Source: Asanoa iriomotensis (GTDB lineage: Bacteria; Actinomycetota; Actinomycetes; Mycobacteriales; Micromonosporaceae). Taken from it: a stretch of DNA of 64,000 bases. A program made the position numbers and the translations under genes. The notes beneath the pieces are model-generated. The model saw only the letters and a list, made by a program, of their open reading frames with translations. It ran no database searches and was not told the origin of the DNA. Positions within the stretch are counted from its first letter, which is position 1. Every line of letters starts with the position of its first letter. The stretch spans positions 1-64,000 of the forward strand of contig NZ_BONC01000026.1 of NCBI RefSeq assembly GCF_016862515.1, read 5' to 3'. This document shows positions 8,923 to 19,177 of the stretch, in pieces.

Positions 8923-9495
8923 ATGACGTTCTCGCTGCCCATCCCACCGGAGGCGAACGCGCTGCTTGACCGGAGCACGCTCGCGCTGCTGATGGGTATG
9001 ACTCTGGATCAACAAGACAAACTCGAAAAAGCGTTTACCTCGCCGTACGTCCTGTCGCAGCGGCTCGGCCACGAGCCGACCGTGGAGGAGATCGCCGGCT
9101 TCGACACGGACGAGCTGATCCGCGTGTTCGCGGGGCCGCCCGCACTGCACCGGTTCCCCAAGGCGATGGCCACCCGCACCCAGGAGGTGTGCCGGCTGAT
9201 CGTGGCGAAGTACGACGGCGACACCGCGCGCCTGTGGACCGAGGCGACCGACGGGCGCGACCTGCTCAAGCGGGTGACCGAGCTGCCCGGGTTCGGCAAG
9301 CAGAAGTCGCAGATCTTTGTCGCCCTGCTCGGAAAGCGTTACGGCGTGCAGCCGGCGGGCTGGCGGGAGGCGGCCGGGGCCTACGGCGAGGAGGGCGCGC
9401 ACATGTCGGTGGCGGACATCGTCGACGAGGCTAGCCTTGGCAAGGTACGCGAATACAAGAAGGCGATGAAGGCGGCCGCGAAGTCTGTCGGGTAA
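8923..9495 (+). CDS. HhH-GPD-type base excision repair family protein
   Basis: This 190-residue protein starts MTFSLPIPPEANALL and includes LALLMGMTLDQQ and VTELPGFGKQKSQIFVALLGKRYG. The second stretch is a helix-hairpin-helix followed by the GPD-like loop of DNA glycosylases. It matches a family of uncharacterised actinobacterial HhH-GPD proteins. A role in removing damaged bases is inferred, and a clear catalytic Asp could not be placed with certainty. ATG 8914 is an equally possible start and adds three residues. It stands alone, 33 bases after the broken gene. Confidence 0.7.
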   Translation: MTFSLPIPPEANALLDRSTLALLMGMTLDQQDKLEKAFTSPYVLSQRLGHEPTVEEIAGFDTDELIRVFAGPPALHRFPKAMATRTQEVCRLIVAKYDGDTARLWTEATDGRDLLKRVTELPGFGKQKSQIFVALLGKRYGVQPAGWREAAGAYGEEGAHMSVADIVDEASLGKVREYKKAMKAAAKSVG

Positions 9496-9806
9496 TCGCC
9501 GGATCCCTCGTTTGGGCGTGTCCGGCCGGTGCCACACAGGCGAGGTCAGGATACCGTGGGAGAGGCCCCCGGCCCAACGCTGAGTCACCTTTTAGACACG
9601 CAACGTCAATAGATCCACGTCAGAAGCGGGTTGTCCGAGCGAGATCATTGACGCGGCCCCCTTGGGTGCCGGCACACTGTCACCAACCAAGGTGTGACCT
9701 GGGTCCCCCGGGGGCATCTAGGGAAGGCCGCGGCACCACCGGGTGTTGCACGATAGGTGAGCAAAGACCGAAGAAGGATGTTCATCGGTGACGAAGGAGG
9801 AAGGCG
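9496..9806. other. 311-base non-coding stretch before the DUF7455 gene
   Basis: No supported gene lies here. It holds TTGACG at 9648-9653 without a convincing -10 partner, and an imperfect stem (CTTGGGTG near 9661 against CACCAACCAAG near 9681). A CCCCCGGGGG block lies near 9705-9714, and the Shine-Dalgarno GAAGGAGGAAGG is just before 9807. The small downstream gene may have a long leader. Confidence 0.5.
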
Positions 9807-10052
9807 ATGACCCCCACTCTCACGCCGCCGCCTGAGACGGTGGTTCCCCCAGCAACCGATGAACGGTGCGACCGGTGCAACGCCGCCGGCAAGCTCCGCA
9901 TCACGATGGCCGGCGGGGGTGAGCTCGTGTTCTGCGGGCACCACGCCAACAAGTACGCCGACGACCTGGTCAAGATCACGGTCCAGTTCGCCGCGGACCC
10001 TGACTTCCAGTGGCGCGGCGCCGACCTGATGGCGTCGAACTCCGCTAACTGA
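9807..10052 (+). CDS. DUF7455 family small zinc-ribbon-like protein
   Basis: This 81-residue protein begins with a Pro/Thr-rich stretch followed by ERCDRCNAAGKLRI and LVFCGHHANKYADDL. The Cys pair and the Cys-Gly-His-His cluster suggest one metal site. Such small proteins are widespread in actinobacteria, and their function is unknown. The start is supported by GAAGGAGGAAGG close before the ATG, one of the strongest ribosome binding sites in the window, so expression may be high. Confidence 0.75.
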   Translation: MTPTLTPPPETVVPPATDERCDRCNAAGKLRITMAGGGELVFCGHHANKYADDLVKITVQFAADPDFQWRGADLMASNSAN

Positions 10053-10071
10053 GTCGCCCGATAAAGGCAGA

Positions 10072-10110
10072 ACCGGCCGGAACCTCTTAAGGGGTTCCGG
10101 CCGGTCTTTT
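10072..10110. terminator. Rho-independent terminator between DUF7455 and helicase genes
   Basis: ACCGGCCGGAACC (10072-10084) pairs exactly with GGTTCCGGCCGGT (10093-10105) around an eight-base loop and is followed by CTTTT. It serves the plus-strand gene, and its symmetry may also stop the convergent helicase transcript. Confidence 0.85.
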
Positions 10111-10125
10111 GGTATCTGGAGCGTC

Positions 10126-11874
10126 TCAGAGCGTCTGCACGGTGGCGATCCGCTCCTCGAGCTGCTCGATCGTCGCCTGTGCGCTCGGCGGACCCCCGCA
10201 GATCCGCCTCAGCTCCGCGTGGATCTTCCCGTGTGGCAGACCAGTCCGGTGATGGTGCGCTGCGACCAGAGCGTTGAGCTGACGGCGCAGAACGACCCTT
10301 CGTTCGCCGGCCGAGACCGGCCCGGGCGGGGCCGCCGTCATTCCCGCCACCCGCGCACCACCGGAGCCGTCCGCCCCGGCCGTTGCCGTCGACCGGCGGC
10401 GCTGTGCCGCGAGCTGGTCAGCCTGGCGCTTGTTGAGCAGCGTGGCCACCTGGTCGGCCGTGAGCAGGCCCGGCAGGCCGAGATATTCCTCCTCCTCGGG
10501 CGTGCCGGCCAGCGCGCCCGTGCCGAACGAGGCGCCATCGAAGATCACCTGGTCGAGCTCCGCGGTGGCGGAGAGCATCTCGTGCCGCTTCGTCAGCTCG
10601 TCGCTGGCGTCTTCGGTCTGCTGCGCCCGCTCCAGCAGCGCGTCGTCGAGCCCGTCGTCCTCCTTGGGCTTGCCGAGCACGTGGTTGCGCTCGGCCTCCA
10701 TCTCGCTGGCCAGCCCGAGCAGGTGCGGCACGCTCGGCAGGAAGACGCTGGCGGTCTCGCCGGGGCGGCGGGCGCGGACGAACCGGCCGATCGCCTGCGC
10801 GAAGTAGAGCGGGGTCGACGCGCTGGTCGCGTAGACGCCGACGGCCAGGCGCGGGATGTCGACACCCTCGGAGACCATCCGGACCGCCACCAGCCAGCGC
10901 TGGTCGGACGCCGCGAACGCGGCGATCCGGGCCGAGGCGCCGGTGTCGTCCGAGAGCACGACGACGGCCTTCTCGCCGGTCACGCGTTCGATCAGCTTGG
11001 CGTACGAGCGGGCGTTCTGCTGGTCCGTCGCGATGATCAGCCCGCCCGCGTCGGGCATGCCGCCGGCCCGCTTGACCTGCAGCCGGGCGTCGGCGGCCCG
11101 GAGCACCTGGACCATCCAGTCGCCGGTCGGGTCGAGCGCCGTGCGCCACGCCTGCGCCACCAGGTCCTGGGTCATCGGCTCGCCGAGCCGGGCCGCCAGC
11201 TCGTCGCCGGCGCTGGTGCGCCACCGGGTCTCGCCCGAGTAGGCGAGGAAGATGACCGGGCGCACGACGCCGTCGCGCAGCGCGTCCGCGTAGCCGTAGA
11301 CCGAGTCGGCGCGGGACCGTTGCAGCCCGTCCTCGCCGCGCTCGTAGGTGACGAACGGGATCGGGTTCTCGTCGGAGCGGAACGGCGTGCCGGTCAGCAT
11401 CAGCCGCCGGGTGGCGTTCTCGAACGCGGCCTTGACCCCGTCGCCCCACGACCGGGAGTCGCCGGCGTGGTGGATCTCGTCGAGGATCACGAACGTGCGC
11501 CGGGTCATGGTGCGGCGGCGGTGCACCTGCGGTGCCATGCCGACCTGGGCGTACGTGACGACCGCGCCGTGGAAGTCGGCCGAGGAGTGCAGGTCGGCGT
11601 TGCGGAACGCCGCGTCGAGCTGGATGCCGACCCGGGCCGCTGACTGCGCCCACTGTGTCTTGAGGTGCTCGGTCGGCGCGACCACGGTGACGGCGTCGAT
11701 GCTGCCGTCGTTGAGCAGCTCCGCCGCGATCCGCAGGGCGAACGTGGTCTTGCCGGCACCGGGGGTCGCGACCGCCATGAAGTCGTCGGACCGGCGGCGC
11801 AGGTAGTCGACCATGGCCTTGCGCTGCCAGGACCGCAACGGCGGGAACGTCTCCAGCGACGGCATCGCCACCAC
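10126..11874 (-). CDS. DEAD/DEAH-type superfamily 2 helicase
   Basis: This 582-residue ATP-dependent nucleic acid motor has Walker A ATPGAGKTTFALRIA at about residues 36-50, motif II DEIHHAG (a DEAH variant) at about 152, and motif III LTGTPFRSDE. The C-terminal helicase lobe carries VSEGVDIPRLAVGVYAT and FAQAIGRFVRARRPGE (motif VI). The last 100 residues are charged and Ala-rich. It resembles restriction-type or XPB-like SF2 proteins of actinobacteria, but no nuclease domain is visible. The GTG at 11874 follows GAGGGGGGA by about eight bases. MPSLE at 11865 is an alternative start. Confidence 0.8.
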   Translation of the reverse strand: MVAMPSLETFPPLRSWQRKAMVDYLRRRSDDFMAVATPGAGKTTFALRIAAELLNDGSIDAVTVVAPTEHLKTQWAQSAARVGIQLDAAFRNADLHSSADFHGAVVTYAQVGMAPQVHRRRTMTRRTFVILDEIHHAGDSRSWGDGVKAAFENATRRLMLTGTPFRSDENPIPFVTYERGEDGLQRSRADSVYGYADALRDGVVRPVIFLAYSGETRWRTSAGDELAARLGEPMTQDLVAQAWRTALDPTGDWMVQVLRAADARLQVKRAGGMPDAGGLIIATDQQNARSYAKLIERVTGEKAVVVLSDDTGASARIAAFAASDQRWLVAVRMVSEGVDIPRLAVGVYATSASTPLYFAQAIGRFVRARRPGETASVFLPSVPHLLGLASEMEAERNHVLGKPKEDDGLDDALLERAQQTEDASDELTKRHEMLSATAELDQVIFDGASFGTGALAGTPEEEEYLGLPGLLTADQVATLLNKRQADQLAAQRRRSTATAGADGSGGARVAGMTAAPPGPVSAGERRVVLRRQLNALVAAHHHRTGLPHGKIHAELRRICGGPPSAQATIEQLEERIATVQTL

Positions 11875-11897
11875 CCGGCGTCCCCCCTCACGTCACG

Positions 11898-11920
11898 AAA
11901 AACGCCCTCGCGGCGAGGCG
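11898..11920 (-). terminator. Terminator after the TRIC gene
   Basis: Read on the minus strand, CGCCTCGC pairs with GCGAGGGCG with one bulged base, followed by TTTTT (11902-11898). It lies about 65 bases past the TRIC stop codon and just upstream of the helicase start. Confidence 0.6.
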
Positions 11921-11986
11921 AAGGCGGCTCTCAGCATAACCACGCGCACACCGTGATCCCCAGCAGACACAAGGGTGACGAACGCA

Positions 11987-12595
11987 TCAGGAGGGTGGGG
12001 TCGTGTTCCAGTGCCGGCGCAGCGCGACCAGGCGGATCGCGAACACCAGGACGCCCGCACCGATCATCGGCCAGCCGGTGAGGCCGGCCCGGTGGAGGCC
12101 CATCACCATGACCGCGCCGGCCAGCGCGGCGACCGCGTAGATCTCCCGGCGCAGGACGATCGGGATCTCGCCGAGCAGGAGGTCGCGGGCGACGCCGCCG
12201 CCGATCGCGGCGATCATGCCGAGCAGGCAGGCACCGACCGGCGGGACGCCGGCGCGCAGTGCGACCAGCGTGCCGGTGACGGTGAACAGCGCGAGGCCGG
12301 CCGCGTCGAGCACGACCACGACCCGGCGGAGCCGGGCGAGCTGAGGGTGGAAGAAGTAGACCGCGACGGCTGTGAGAGCTGCCACAACCGCGTAGCGCCA
12401 GTCGTCGAACGCCAGCGGTGGGGCCTGGTTGACCACGAGGTCACGGACGATGCCGCCGCCCAACGCCGCGACGAACCCGACAAAGCAGACGCCGAACAGG
12501 TCGAGCCGCTTGACTACTGCGGCGGATGCGCCGGAAGCGGCGAAAACGGCCACACCGAGGAGATCGGCGAAGAGGAGTGCGGCGGTGGCTGACAC
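11987..12595 (-). CDS. TRIC-type cation channel family protein (UPF0126)
   Basis: This 202-residue membrane protein has about seven hydrophobic segments built as two repeats. Each repeat contains the family motif GGGxxRD (ALGGGIVRDLVV near residue 44 and AIGGGVARDLLL near 130). UPF0126 proteins are homologous to eukaryotic TRIC channels and conduct monovalent cations or possibly glycine. The length fits the family. It lies 14 bases downstream of the DUF3039 gene in the same direction and is probably cotranscribed with it. Confidence 0.85.
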   Translation of the reverse strand: MSATAALLFADLLGVAVFAASGASAAVVKRLDLFGVCFVGFVAALGGGIVRDLVVNQAPPLAFDDWRYAVVAALTAVAVYFFHPQLARLRRVVVVLDAAGLALFTVTGTLVALRAGVPPVGACLLGMIAAIGGGVARDLLLGEIPIVLRREIYAVAALAGAVMVMGLHRAGLTGWPMIGAGVLVFAIRLVALRRHWNTTPPS

Positions 12596-12609
12596 CGCCG
12601 AACTCTAGA

Positions 12610-12885
12610 TCACTGCTCGGGTTTGGGTTCCTTGTCGTAGAACCGGTTGTCGTCTTCGAAGATCTCTTTGCACTCAGGGCAGACCGGGAAGCGGCTCGGG
12701 TCGCGTGACGGGACCCAGACCTTGCCGCACAACGCCTTGACCGGCGTGCCGAGGACCATCGCCTCGGTGATCTTGTCGCGGTCGGCGTAGTGCGCGAACC
12801 GCTCGTGGTCGCCCTGCTCGAACGGCGTCTCGACCGGACGCTCGAGGATGGTGCCGCTGGTTTCGGGGCTAGGACTGGTCACCAA
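12610..12885 (-). CDS. DUF3039 family protein
   Basis: This 91-residue acidic protein contains [20 protein letters not shown], then [16 protein letters not shown] and [12 protein letters not shown]. The three cysteines suggest metal binding. It corresponds to the family of M. tuberculosis Rv2708c, which also lies in the sigA-sigB area. The function is unknown. It is the first gene of a short unit with the TRIC gene and diverges from psuG. Confidence 0.8.
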   Translation of the reverse strand: MVTSPSPETSGTILERPVETPFEQGDHERFAHYADRDKITEAMVLGTPVKALCGKVWVPSRDPSRFPVCPECKEIFEDDNRFYDKEPKPEQ

Positions 12886-12940
12886 TCAAGTCTGCCAGGT
12901 AGGTGCGGTCGCCGCACCTGGCCACCCGTACGGTGACAAC

Positions 12941-13840
12941 GTGAACGACTTGGTATTAGCGCCGGAAGTGGCGGACGCGCTGGGCGCCGGAAGCCCGGTG
13001 GTCGCGCTGGAGAGCACGATCATCGCGCACGGGCTGCCCCGCCCCGACAACCTGAGGGTGGCGCGCGAGATCGAGGCGACCGTCCGGGCGGCCGGCGCGG
13101 TGCCGGCGACGATCGCGGTGCTCGGCGGCCGCGTGCATGTCGGGCTCGACGACGCCCAGCTGATCCGCCTGGCCGAGGCCGACGGCGTGGCCAAGCTGTC
13201 CGCGCGGGACCTGGCGGTGGCCGCGGCGAAGGGCGTCGACGGTGCCACCACGGTCGCCGCGACCAGCGCGGTCGCGGCCGCCGCCGGCATCCGGGTGTTC
13301 GCCACGGGCGGCCTTGGCGGCGTGCACCGGGACGCGCCCTACGACGAGTCGGCCGACCTGGTCACCCTGGCCCGCACGCCGATCGCCGTGGTCTGCGCCG
13401 GCGTCAAGTCCATCCTCGACGTCGGCGCGACCCTGGAGCGGCTGGAGACCCTCGGCGTGGCCGTGGCCGGCTACCGCACGCTGCGGTTCCCGGGGTTCTA
13501 CCTGAGCGACAGCGGGTTCGGTGTGGACTGGTCGCTGGACTCGCCCGAGGAGGCGGCGCGGGCGGTCCGGGCGCGCGAGGCACAGGGTGTGCACCGCGGC
13601 GCCCTGGTGGTCGCGAACCCGCTGCCCGCGGAGGAGCAGCTCGACCCCGCGCTGCACGACCGCACGCTGGCAGAGGGCATGGCGGCGCTGGAGGCCCAGG
13701 GCGTCACGGGCAAGGCGGTCACGCCGTTCCTGCTCGGCTGGTTCCACGAGCACACTGGCGGCGCCAGCCTCGAGGTCAACGTCCGGATCATCCTGCGCAA
13801 CGCCGACCTGGCCGCCCGGATCGCCGCCGCTGCCGCATGA
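12941..13840 (+). CDS. psuG: Pseudouridine-5'-phosphate glycosidase
   Basis: This 299-residue enzyme cleaves pseudouridine 5'-phosphate into uracil and ribose 5-phosphate (reversible). It has the family motifs [17 protein letters not shown] (about residues 20-36), [36 protein letters not shown] and [11 protein letters not shown] with the catalytic Lys. It ends with [10 protein letters not shown] and [20 protein letters not shown]. The GTG start at 12941 is chosen because the family begins just there. It overlaps the next gene, a PfkB kinase, by four bases (ATGA), so the pair forms a pseudouridine catabolic unit. Confidence 0.92.
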   Translation: MNDLVLAPEVADALGAGSPVVALESTIIAHGLPRPDNLRVAREIEATVRAAGAVPATIAVLGGRVHVGLDDAQLIRLAEADGVAKLSARDLAVAAAKGVDGATTVAATSAVAAAAGIRVFATGGLGGVHRDAPYDESADLVTLARTPIAVVCAGVKSILDVGATLERLETLGVAVAGYRTLRFPGFYLSDSGFGVDWSLDSPEEAARAVRAREAQGVHRGALVVANPLPAEEQLDPALHDRTLAEGMAALEAQGVTGKAVTPFLLGWFHEHTGGASLEVNVRIILRNADLAARIAAAAA

Positions 13841-14718
13841 AGGGCCGCGTCGCCGTTCTAGGGGATCTGGTGACGGATGTCGTTGCGGTGCTGGCCGAGC
13901 CGCCCACGGCGGACACGGACACCGCGGCTTCGATCCGGTTCACGGGCGGCGGCCAGGCGGCCAACACCGCGGCCTGGCTGGCCTGGCACGGACTGCCGGT
14001 CACACTGTTGGCCGCGGTCGGCGACGACGCCGCGGGCGCGGCCCGGCTCGCCGAGCTGGCCGCGGCGGGTGTCGACTGTCCACTGCCGCCGCGGGCCGGC
14101 GCGCCGACCGGCACCGTGATCGTGCTGGCCGAGGGCGGCCGGCGGACCATGGTCACCGACCGCGGCGCGAGCCTGCTGCTCGACCCCGACGAGGTCGCCT
14201 CGGCTCTGGCCGTGGGCGGCGCGGGGCACCTGCACCTGTCCGGCTACGCGCTGCTCGACGAGCGGTCGCGGCCCGCCGGGTTGCGGGCGCTCGCGGTGGC
14301 GCGCGGGTTGGGGCTGACGGTGAGCGTCGACGCGGCCTCCGCGAGCCCGCTGCGGCAGGTCGGCGGTCCGGCTTTCCGGTCGTGGGTACGCGGCGTCGAC
14401 CTGCTGCTGGCCAACGAGGACGAGGCGGCGGTGCTGGCCGCCGACCGCCGGGACCGGGCACGGGCCCTGGCGGCGGAGTTGGGTGCGGCGGTGGTGGTCA
14501 AGCTCGGCGGTGCCGGCGCGGTCTGGGCCGGCCCGGACGGTGAGGAGCAGACGGCGCCGGCCGTCGCCGCGAACGTCGTGGACCCGACCGGCGCCGGCGA
14601 CGCGTTCGCGGCCGGCCTGCTGGCGACCTGGCTGGCCGGTGGCGACCCGCGACGCTGCCTGGCGGCGGCGGTCGCGGCCGGCGCCCGCGCCGTGGTGACG
14701 GTCGGCGCCCGACCCTGA
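13837..14718 (+). CDS. PfkB family carbohydrate kinase, probable pseudouridine kinase
   Basis: This 293-residue cytoplasmic kinase begins [19 protein letters not shown]. It has the ribokinase-type motif [15 protein letters not shown] at about residues 29-43 and the catalytic signature [12 protein letters not shown] near residue 249. PfkB enzymes phosphorylate sugars or nucleosides. The four-base overlap with psuG makes pseudouridine the likely substrate (inference). Ribose or another nucleoside cannot be excluded. A palindromic repeat directly follows the stop. Confidence 0.85.
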   Translation: MKGRVAVLGDLVTDVVAVLAEPPTADTDTAASIRFTGGGQAANTAAWLAWHGLPVTLLAAVGDDAAGAARLAELAAAGVDCPLPPRAGAPTGTVIVLAEGGRRTMVTDRGASLLLDPDEVASALAVGGAGHLHLSGYALLDERSRPAGLRALAVARGLGLTVSVDAASASPLRQVGGPAFRSWVRGVDLLLANEDEAAVLAADRRDRARALAAELGAAVVVKLGGAGAVWAGPDGEEQTAPAVAANVVDPTGAGDAFAAGLLATWLAGGDPRRCLAAAVAAGARAVVTVGARP

Positions 14719-14723
14719 CGGCC

Positions 14724-14772
14724 AAGGAACGGTCCGTTGTTAACGCAATGCGTTAACAACGGACCGTTCCTT
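14724..14772. repeat. Palindromic repeat, copy 2 (bidirectional terminator)
   Basis: The two 23-base arms (14724-14746 and 14750-14772) are identical to those at 4118 and flank the loop AAT. The repeat lies six bases after the PfkB kinase stop and ten bases before the stop of the convergent epimerase gene. Confidence 0.85.
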
Positions 14773-14781
14773 GCGCTGGGC

Positions 14782-15441
14782 TCAGGCGCGGGCCAGCGCC
14801 GCGATGTCCGGGTTGTCGAGGATGTGCTTGGGTGCGCCCGTGCGGGCCACCGCGAGCATCGCCTTGCCGACCTCCTCGGTGGTGACCACCTGGGTCGGCG
14901 CGAGCCGGCGGAACAGCGGGATCAGGAAACCGCCCGCGCTCAACAGGACGCGGTAGAACCGGCTGCGCGGGCGGATGCCGTGCAGCGGCTGGATGAACCC
15001 CGGCCGGAACATGTAGCCCTTGGGGAAGCGGGCGAGCAGGTCGCGCTCGGTGCGCCCCTTGACCTGGGCCCAGCGCTGCCGCGAGGTCTCGGACGTGCCG
15101 GCGCCGGAGACGTAGACGAACGTCGGGTCGGGGGAGTGCGCCGCCAACGCGTCGGCCACCCCGAGCGTCAGGTCGTGGGTGATCCGCTCGTAGGTCTCCG
15201 CGCTCATCCCCACCGAGGACACGCCGAGGCAGAAGAAGCAGGCGTCGACGCCGGTCAGGCCGTCGCCGACGCCGTCGAGATCGAACAGGTCGGTGACGAC
15301 GATCGAGCGCAGCTTCGGGTGGTCCTCGTTGAGCGGTGAGCGGCCGAGCGAGATCACCTCGGACACGTCGGGCGCGTCGAGGCACTCGCGCAGCACACCT
15401 TGGCCGACCATCCCGGTCGTGCCGGTGAGCAGGACGCGCAT
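14782..15441 (-). CDS. NAD(P)-binding Rossmann-fold epimerase/reductase-like protein
   Basis: This 219-residue protein starts MRVLLTGTTGMVGQGVL, the dinucleotide-binding motif of the atypical/extended SDR group. VVTDLFDLDG, CFFCLGVSS and FVYVSGAGTS follow. It is short and lacks a clear YxxxK pair, as is common in the NAD(P)H-binding, YbjT/oxidoreductase-like subgroup. The substrate is unknown. It ends with a small substrate lobe (PTQVVTTEEVGKAML). The toxin-antitoxin genes immediately upstream run in the same direction. Confidence 0.75.
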   Translation of the reverse strand: MRVLLTGTTGMVGQGVLRECLDAPDVSEVISLGRSPLNEDHPKLRSIVVTDLFDLDGVGDGLTGVDACFFCLGVSSVGMSAETYERITHDLTLGVADALAAHSPDPTFVYVSGAGTSETSRQRWAQVKGRTERDLLARFPKGYMFRPGFIQPLHGIRPRSRFYRVLLSAGGFLIPLFRRLAPTQVVTTEEVGKAMLAVARTGAPKHILDNPDIAALARA

Positions 15442-15446
15442 CGCGG

Positions 15447-15758
15447 TCAGGCCGCGTTGTTGCGGGGCAGGGTGGCCAGCGCCCGGCGCAGGTCGGCCAG
15501 GGACACCGTCGCCGAGTCGTCGAGGTCGGCGAGCCCGGCCTCGATCCACTGGCGCATCAGCGTCGTGACGCCGATGCCGCGGGCGTCGGCCGCGGCCCGG
15601 ACCCGTTCGTAGGTGTGCAACGGGAGCCGCACCGACCGGCTGACCATCGGTTGCTCGGTGTCGGGCACGGGCAGCTCACCCGGACTGCCGTCGCTGATCA
15701 GGTCGGCGAAGTCGTCGCCGCCTTCATGGAACCGCTTGATGGCCTGGTCTCTGTCCAC
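15447..15758 (-). CDS. BrnA/CopG-like antitoxin
   Basis: This protein has 103 residues from GTG 15758. The C-terminal half has a ribbon-helix-helix-like stretch (MVSRSVRLPLHTYERVRAAA followed by RGIGVTTLMRQWIEAGL), typical of CopG or BrnA antitoxins. The start is two bases after the stop of the upstream toxin-like gene and is preceded by GGGGGCGG. An in-frame TTG at 15773 would create an overlap. It should neutralise the partner protein and repress the pair (inference from gene order and fold). Confidence 0.65.
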   Translation of the reverse strand: MDRDQAIKRFHEGGDDFADLISDGSPGELPVPDTEQPMVSRSVRLPLHTYERVRAAADARGIGVTTLMRQWIEAGLADLDDSATVSLADLRRALATLPRNNAA

Positions 15759-15760
15759 GG

Positions 15761-16045
15761 CTACCGCCCCCAACCGGAGATGGTTTCCTCGTAGCGCTTG
15801 ATTTCGCTGTCGCTCATCTCGCGCGCCGAGAGGATGTCGAAGTCGTGGTCGTCGTGGGCTGTCTCGGCGAGCAGGACCACGAGCCGCCGGCCGCGCCGGC
15901 TGGCGGCGTAGACCACGGTGAGCTCGCCGAGGTGCCGGATGACCCGCCGGGTGCCGTGCAGGGCCTCCCAGACCTCGCCGGGCGTCACGTCGTAGACCGC
16001 GAGGTTGCTCAACGAATCGTCGGTGAAGCTGTACCGGCGGCCCAC
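15761..16045 (-). CDS. BrnT-like toxin candidate
   Basis: This protein has about 94 residues from GTG 16045. It reads GRRYSFTDDSLSNLAVYDV, then ALHGTRRVIRHLGELTVVYA and RRLVVLLAETAHDDHDF, and ends DILSAREMSDSEIKRYEE. The ending (SAR plus an acidic helix with Tyr) and the toxin-first order match BrnT RNases. The usual BrnT opening (FEWDxxK) is altered to RRYSFTDDS, so activity is uncertain. A TACTTT -10-like box lies six bases before the GTG, so the gene may be leaderless. Longer in-frame starts exist up to 16147. Confidence 0.55.
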   Translation of the reverse strand: MGRRYSFTDDSLSNLAVYDVTPGEVWEALHGTRRVIRHLGELTVVYAASRRGRRLVVLLAETAHDDHDFDILSAREMSDSEIKRYEETISGWGR

Positions 16046-16118
16046 GCCCTCAAAGTACCACGGACGTAACACGGACTGCGCCGTCGCGCGTACACCGTCA
16101 TGGTGATTGGATGGAAGG

Positions 16119-16469
16119 GTGAAGGCGGGTCGACCAGTCCTGATCACCGACGCCGAACGCAGCCAGGACGACCAGCTGCGCCGCCGGACGCATCGCTACG
16201 TCTTCATGATGCTGGTCCGCGCCGTCTGCGTGATCATCTTCGCGGTGCTCGTGGCGACCCGGCCGCCGCTGCTCTGGCTCTGGCTGTTCCTCGTCGGCGC
16301 CGCCGCGGTCGTGCTGCCGTGGACGGCCGTGATCCTGGCCAACGACCGGCCGCCGAAGGAAAAATATCGCCACCTGCACAAGGGCGACCGGAAACCGCCG
16401 GCCCCGCCGAGCCTTCCGACGCAGCCGACGGCCGAGGCGCCGCACAAGACGATCGACGCCGAACCGTAA
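16119..16469 (+). CDS. DUF3099 family membrane protein
   Basis: This 116-residue protein starts (M)KAGRPVLITDAERSQDDQ, the typical DUF3099 opening. Two membrane segments follow (YVFMMLVRAVCVIIFAVLVA and LLWLWLFLVGAAAVVLPWTA), then a hydrophilic Pro-rich tail with the conserved RPPKEK. The family is actinobacterial and of unknown function. A TTG at 16107 is an alternative start. The stop lies nine bases from the convergent sigA stop with no clear hairpin between. Confidence 0.8.
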   Translation: MKAGRPVLITDAERSQDDQLRRRTHRYVFMMLVRAVCVIIFAVLVATRPPLLWLWLFLVGAAAVVLPWTAVILANDRPPKEKYRHLHKGDRKPPAPPSLPTQPTAEAPHKTIDAEP

Positions 16470-16478
16470 TCTTCTCGG

Positions 16479-18059
<1,581 letters not shown>

Positions 18060-18328
18060 GAATGACCTTCCGGAGGCGATCGAGCGGGCACAGCCGGCAG
18101 GAACCAGCGATGCGGTGGGCCAGGTTTCAAAGGTAGTGGGCCCCCGAGCCACGAACCGGCCTGCGCGGGAAGTTCGTGACAGGTGGGCAGGCGTGAATTG
18201 TAACGCCGTCTGCGGCGAAACATCGCGCGGCGCACGCCTGCACAGCGGCCCGGCCGCTGACGGCGGCTGCCGGAGGAAGGGAAAACGATGGACTTTGACA
18301 AAATCGTAACCGAATCGAAGGGGGACTG
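18060..18328. promoter_or_regulatory. Divergent promoter region of sigA and suhB
   Basis: On the minus strand TACAAT (18202-18197) is a good -10 for sigA, but its -35 is weak. On the plus strand TTGACA is present at 18295-18300, but no -10 box stands at the right distance before the suhB ATG. AAGGGGGA just before 18329 is the suhB ribosome binding site. Nothing else is recognised in this stretch. Confidence 0.4.
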
Positions 18329-19153
18329 ATGAGCGACAACACGCCGGATCCGCTGTCGAAACGGGCCGCGGAACTGCTGGCGATCGCGGTGACCGTCGCG
18401 CGCGAGGCGGCCGACACGGCCCGGAGCATGCGCGCGGAGGGCGTCTCCGGGGTCAGCACGAAGTCGACCGATACCGACGTGGTCACTGCCGCCGACCGGG
18501 CCGTCGAGCGCCAGGTGATCGCCGCGCTGGGTGCGCTGCGGCCCGGCGACACGGTGCTGGGTGAGGAGTACGGGGGCACCGACGGCGCGGGGTCGGTGCG
18601 CTGGGTGGTCGACCCCATCGACGGGACGGTCAACTACCTTTACGGCCTGCCGCAGTACGCCGTCTCCCTGGCCGCCGAGGTCGACGGGGTGGCCGTGGCC
18701 GGTGTGGTGCGCAACGCGGCGACCGGCGACGAGTGGACGGCCACGCTGGGCGGCGGCGCGTACCGGGGCAGGCGCCGGCTGGGCGGCTCCACGCAGACCG
18801 ACCTGGCGCAGGTGCTGGTGGCCACCGGGTTCGGCTACGACGCGAAGCGGCGGGCGCACCAGGCCGAGGTGCTGACGCGGCTGATCACCCGGGTCCGGGA
18901 CATCCGCAGGTTCGGTGCCGCGGCGCTCGACCTGTGCCTGGCCGCCGAGGGCGGCGTGGACGCCTACTTCGAGAAGGGGCTCAACCCCTGGGACCACGCC
19001 GCCGGCGGCCTGATCGCCCGCGAGGCGGGTCTGCTGGTCGGTGGACTCGACGGGCGGCCGGCGGGCCCCGACATGGTCGTGGCGGCGCCACCGGCCATCT
19101 TCGGCCCGCTGACGGAGCTGCTGGCGGAGCTGGACGCCGCCGGTGGGCCTTAG
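18329..19153 (+). CDS. suhB: Inositol monophosphatase family protein
   Basis: This 274-residue Mg-dependent phosphatase hydrolyses inositol 1-phosphate, used in actinobacteria for phosphatidylinositol and mycothiol. The metal ligands are visible: GEEYGG (about residues 73-78), DPIDGTVNY (about 93-101) and [12 protein letters not shown] (about 220-231). The length is typical. It is divergent from sigA, as M. tuberculosis suhB (Rv2701c) is near sigA, but the ppgK gene found between them there is absent here. The TAG stop lies within the terminator hairpin. Confidence 0.85.
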   Translation: MSDNTPDPLSKRAAELLAIAVTVAREAADTARSMRAEGVSGVSTKSTDTDVVTAADRAVERQVIAALGALRPGDTVLGEEYGGTDGAGSVRWVVDPIDGTVNYLYGLPQYAVSLAAEVDGVAVAGVVRNAATGDEWTATLGGGAYRGRRRLGGSTQTDLAQVLVATGFGYDAKRRAHQAEVLTRLITRVRDIRRFGAAALDLCLAAEGGVDAYFEKGLNPWDHAAGGLIAREAGLLVGGLDGRPAGPDMVVAAPPAIFGPLTELLAELDAAGGP

Positions 19154-19176
19154 GTCCTGTCCGACGGACAGGACCT
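19152..19176. terminator. Compact bidirectional terminator between suhB and the cei-like gene
   Basis: AGGTCCTGTCC (19152-19162) pairs exactly with GGACAGGACCT (19166-19176) with a three-base loop. The left arm begins inside the suhB stop codon, and the right arm ends one base before the stop codon of the convergent gene. It is unusually economical. Confidence 0.8.
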
Positions 19177-19177
19177 C

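Noticed and set aside
9705-9714. CCCCCGGGGG block as a terminator
   Set aside because: It has no loop and no T tract and is upstream of a gene rather than after one. It is noted only as part of the leader.
18295-18300. TTGACA upstream of suhB as a -35 box
   Set aside because: No -10 element lies 16-19 bases downstream, and the ATG is too close.
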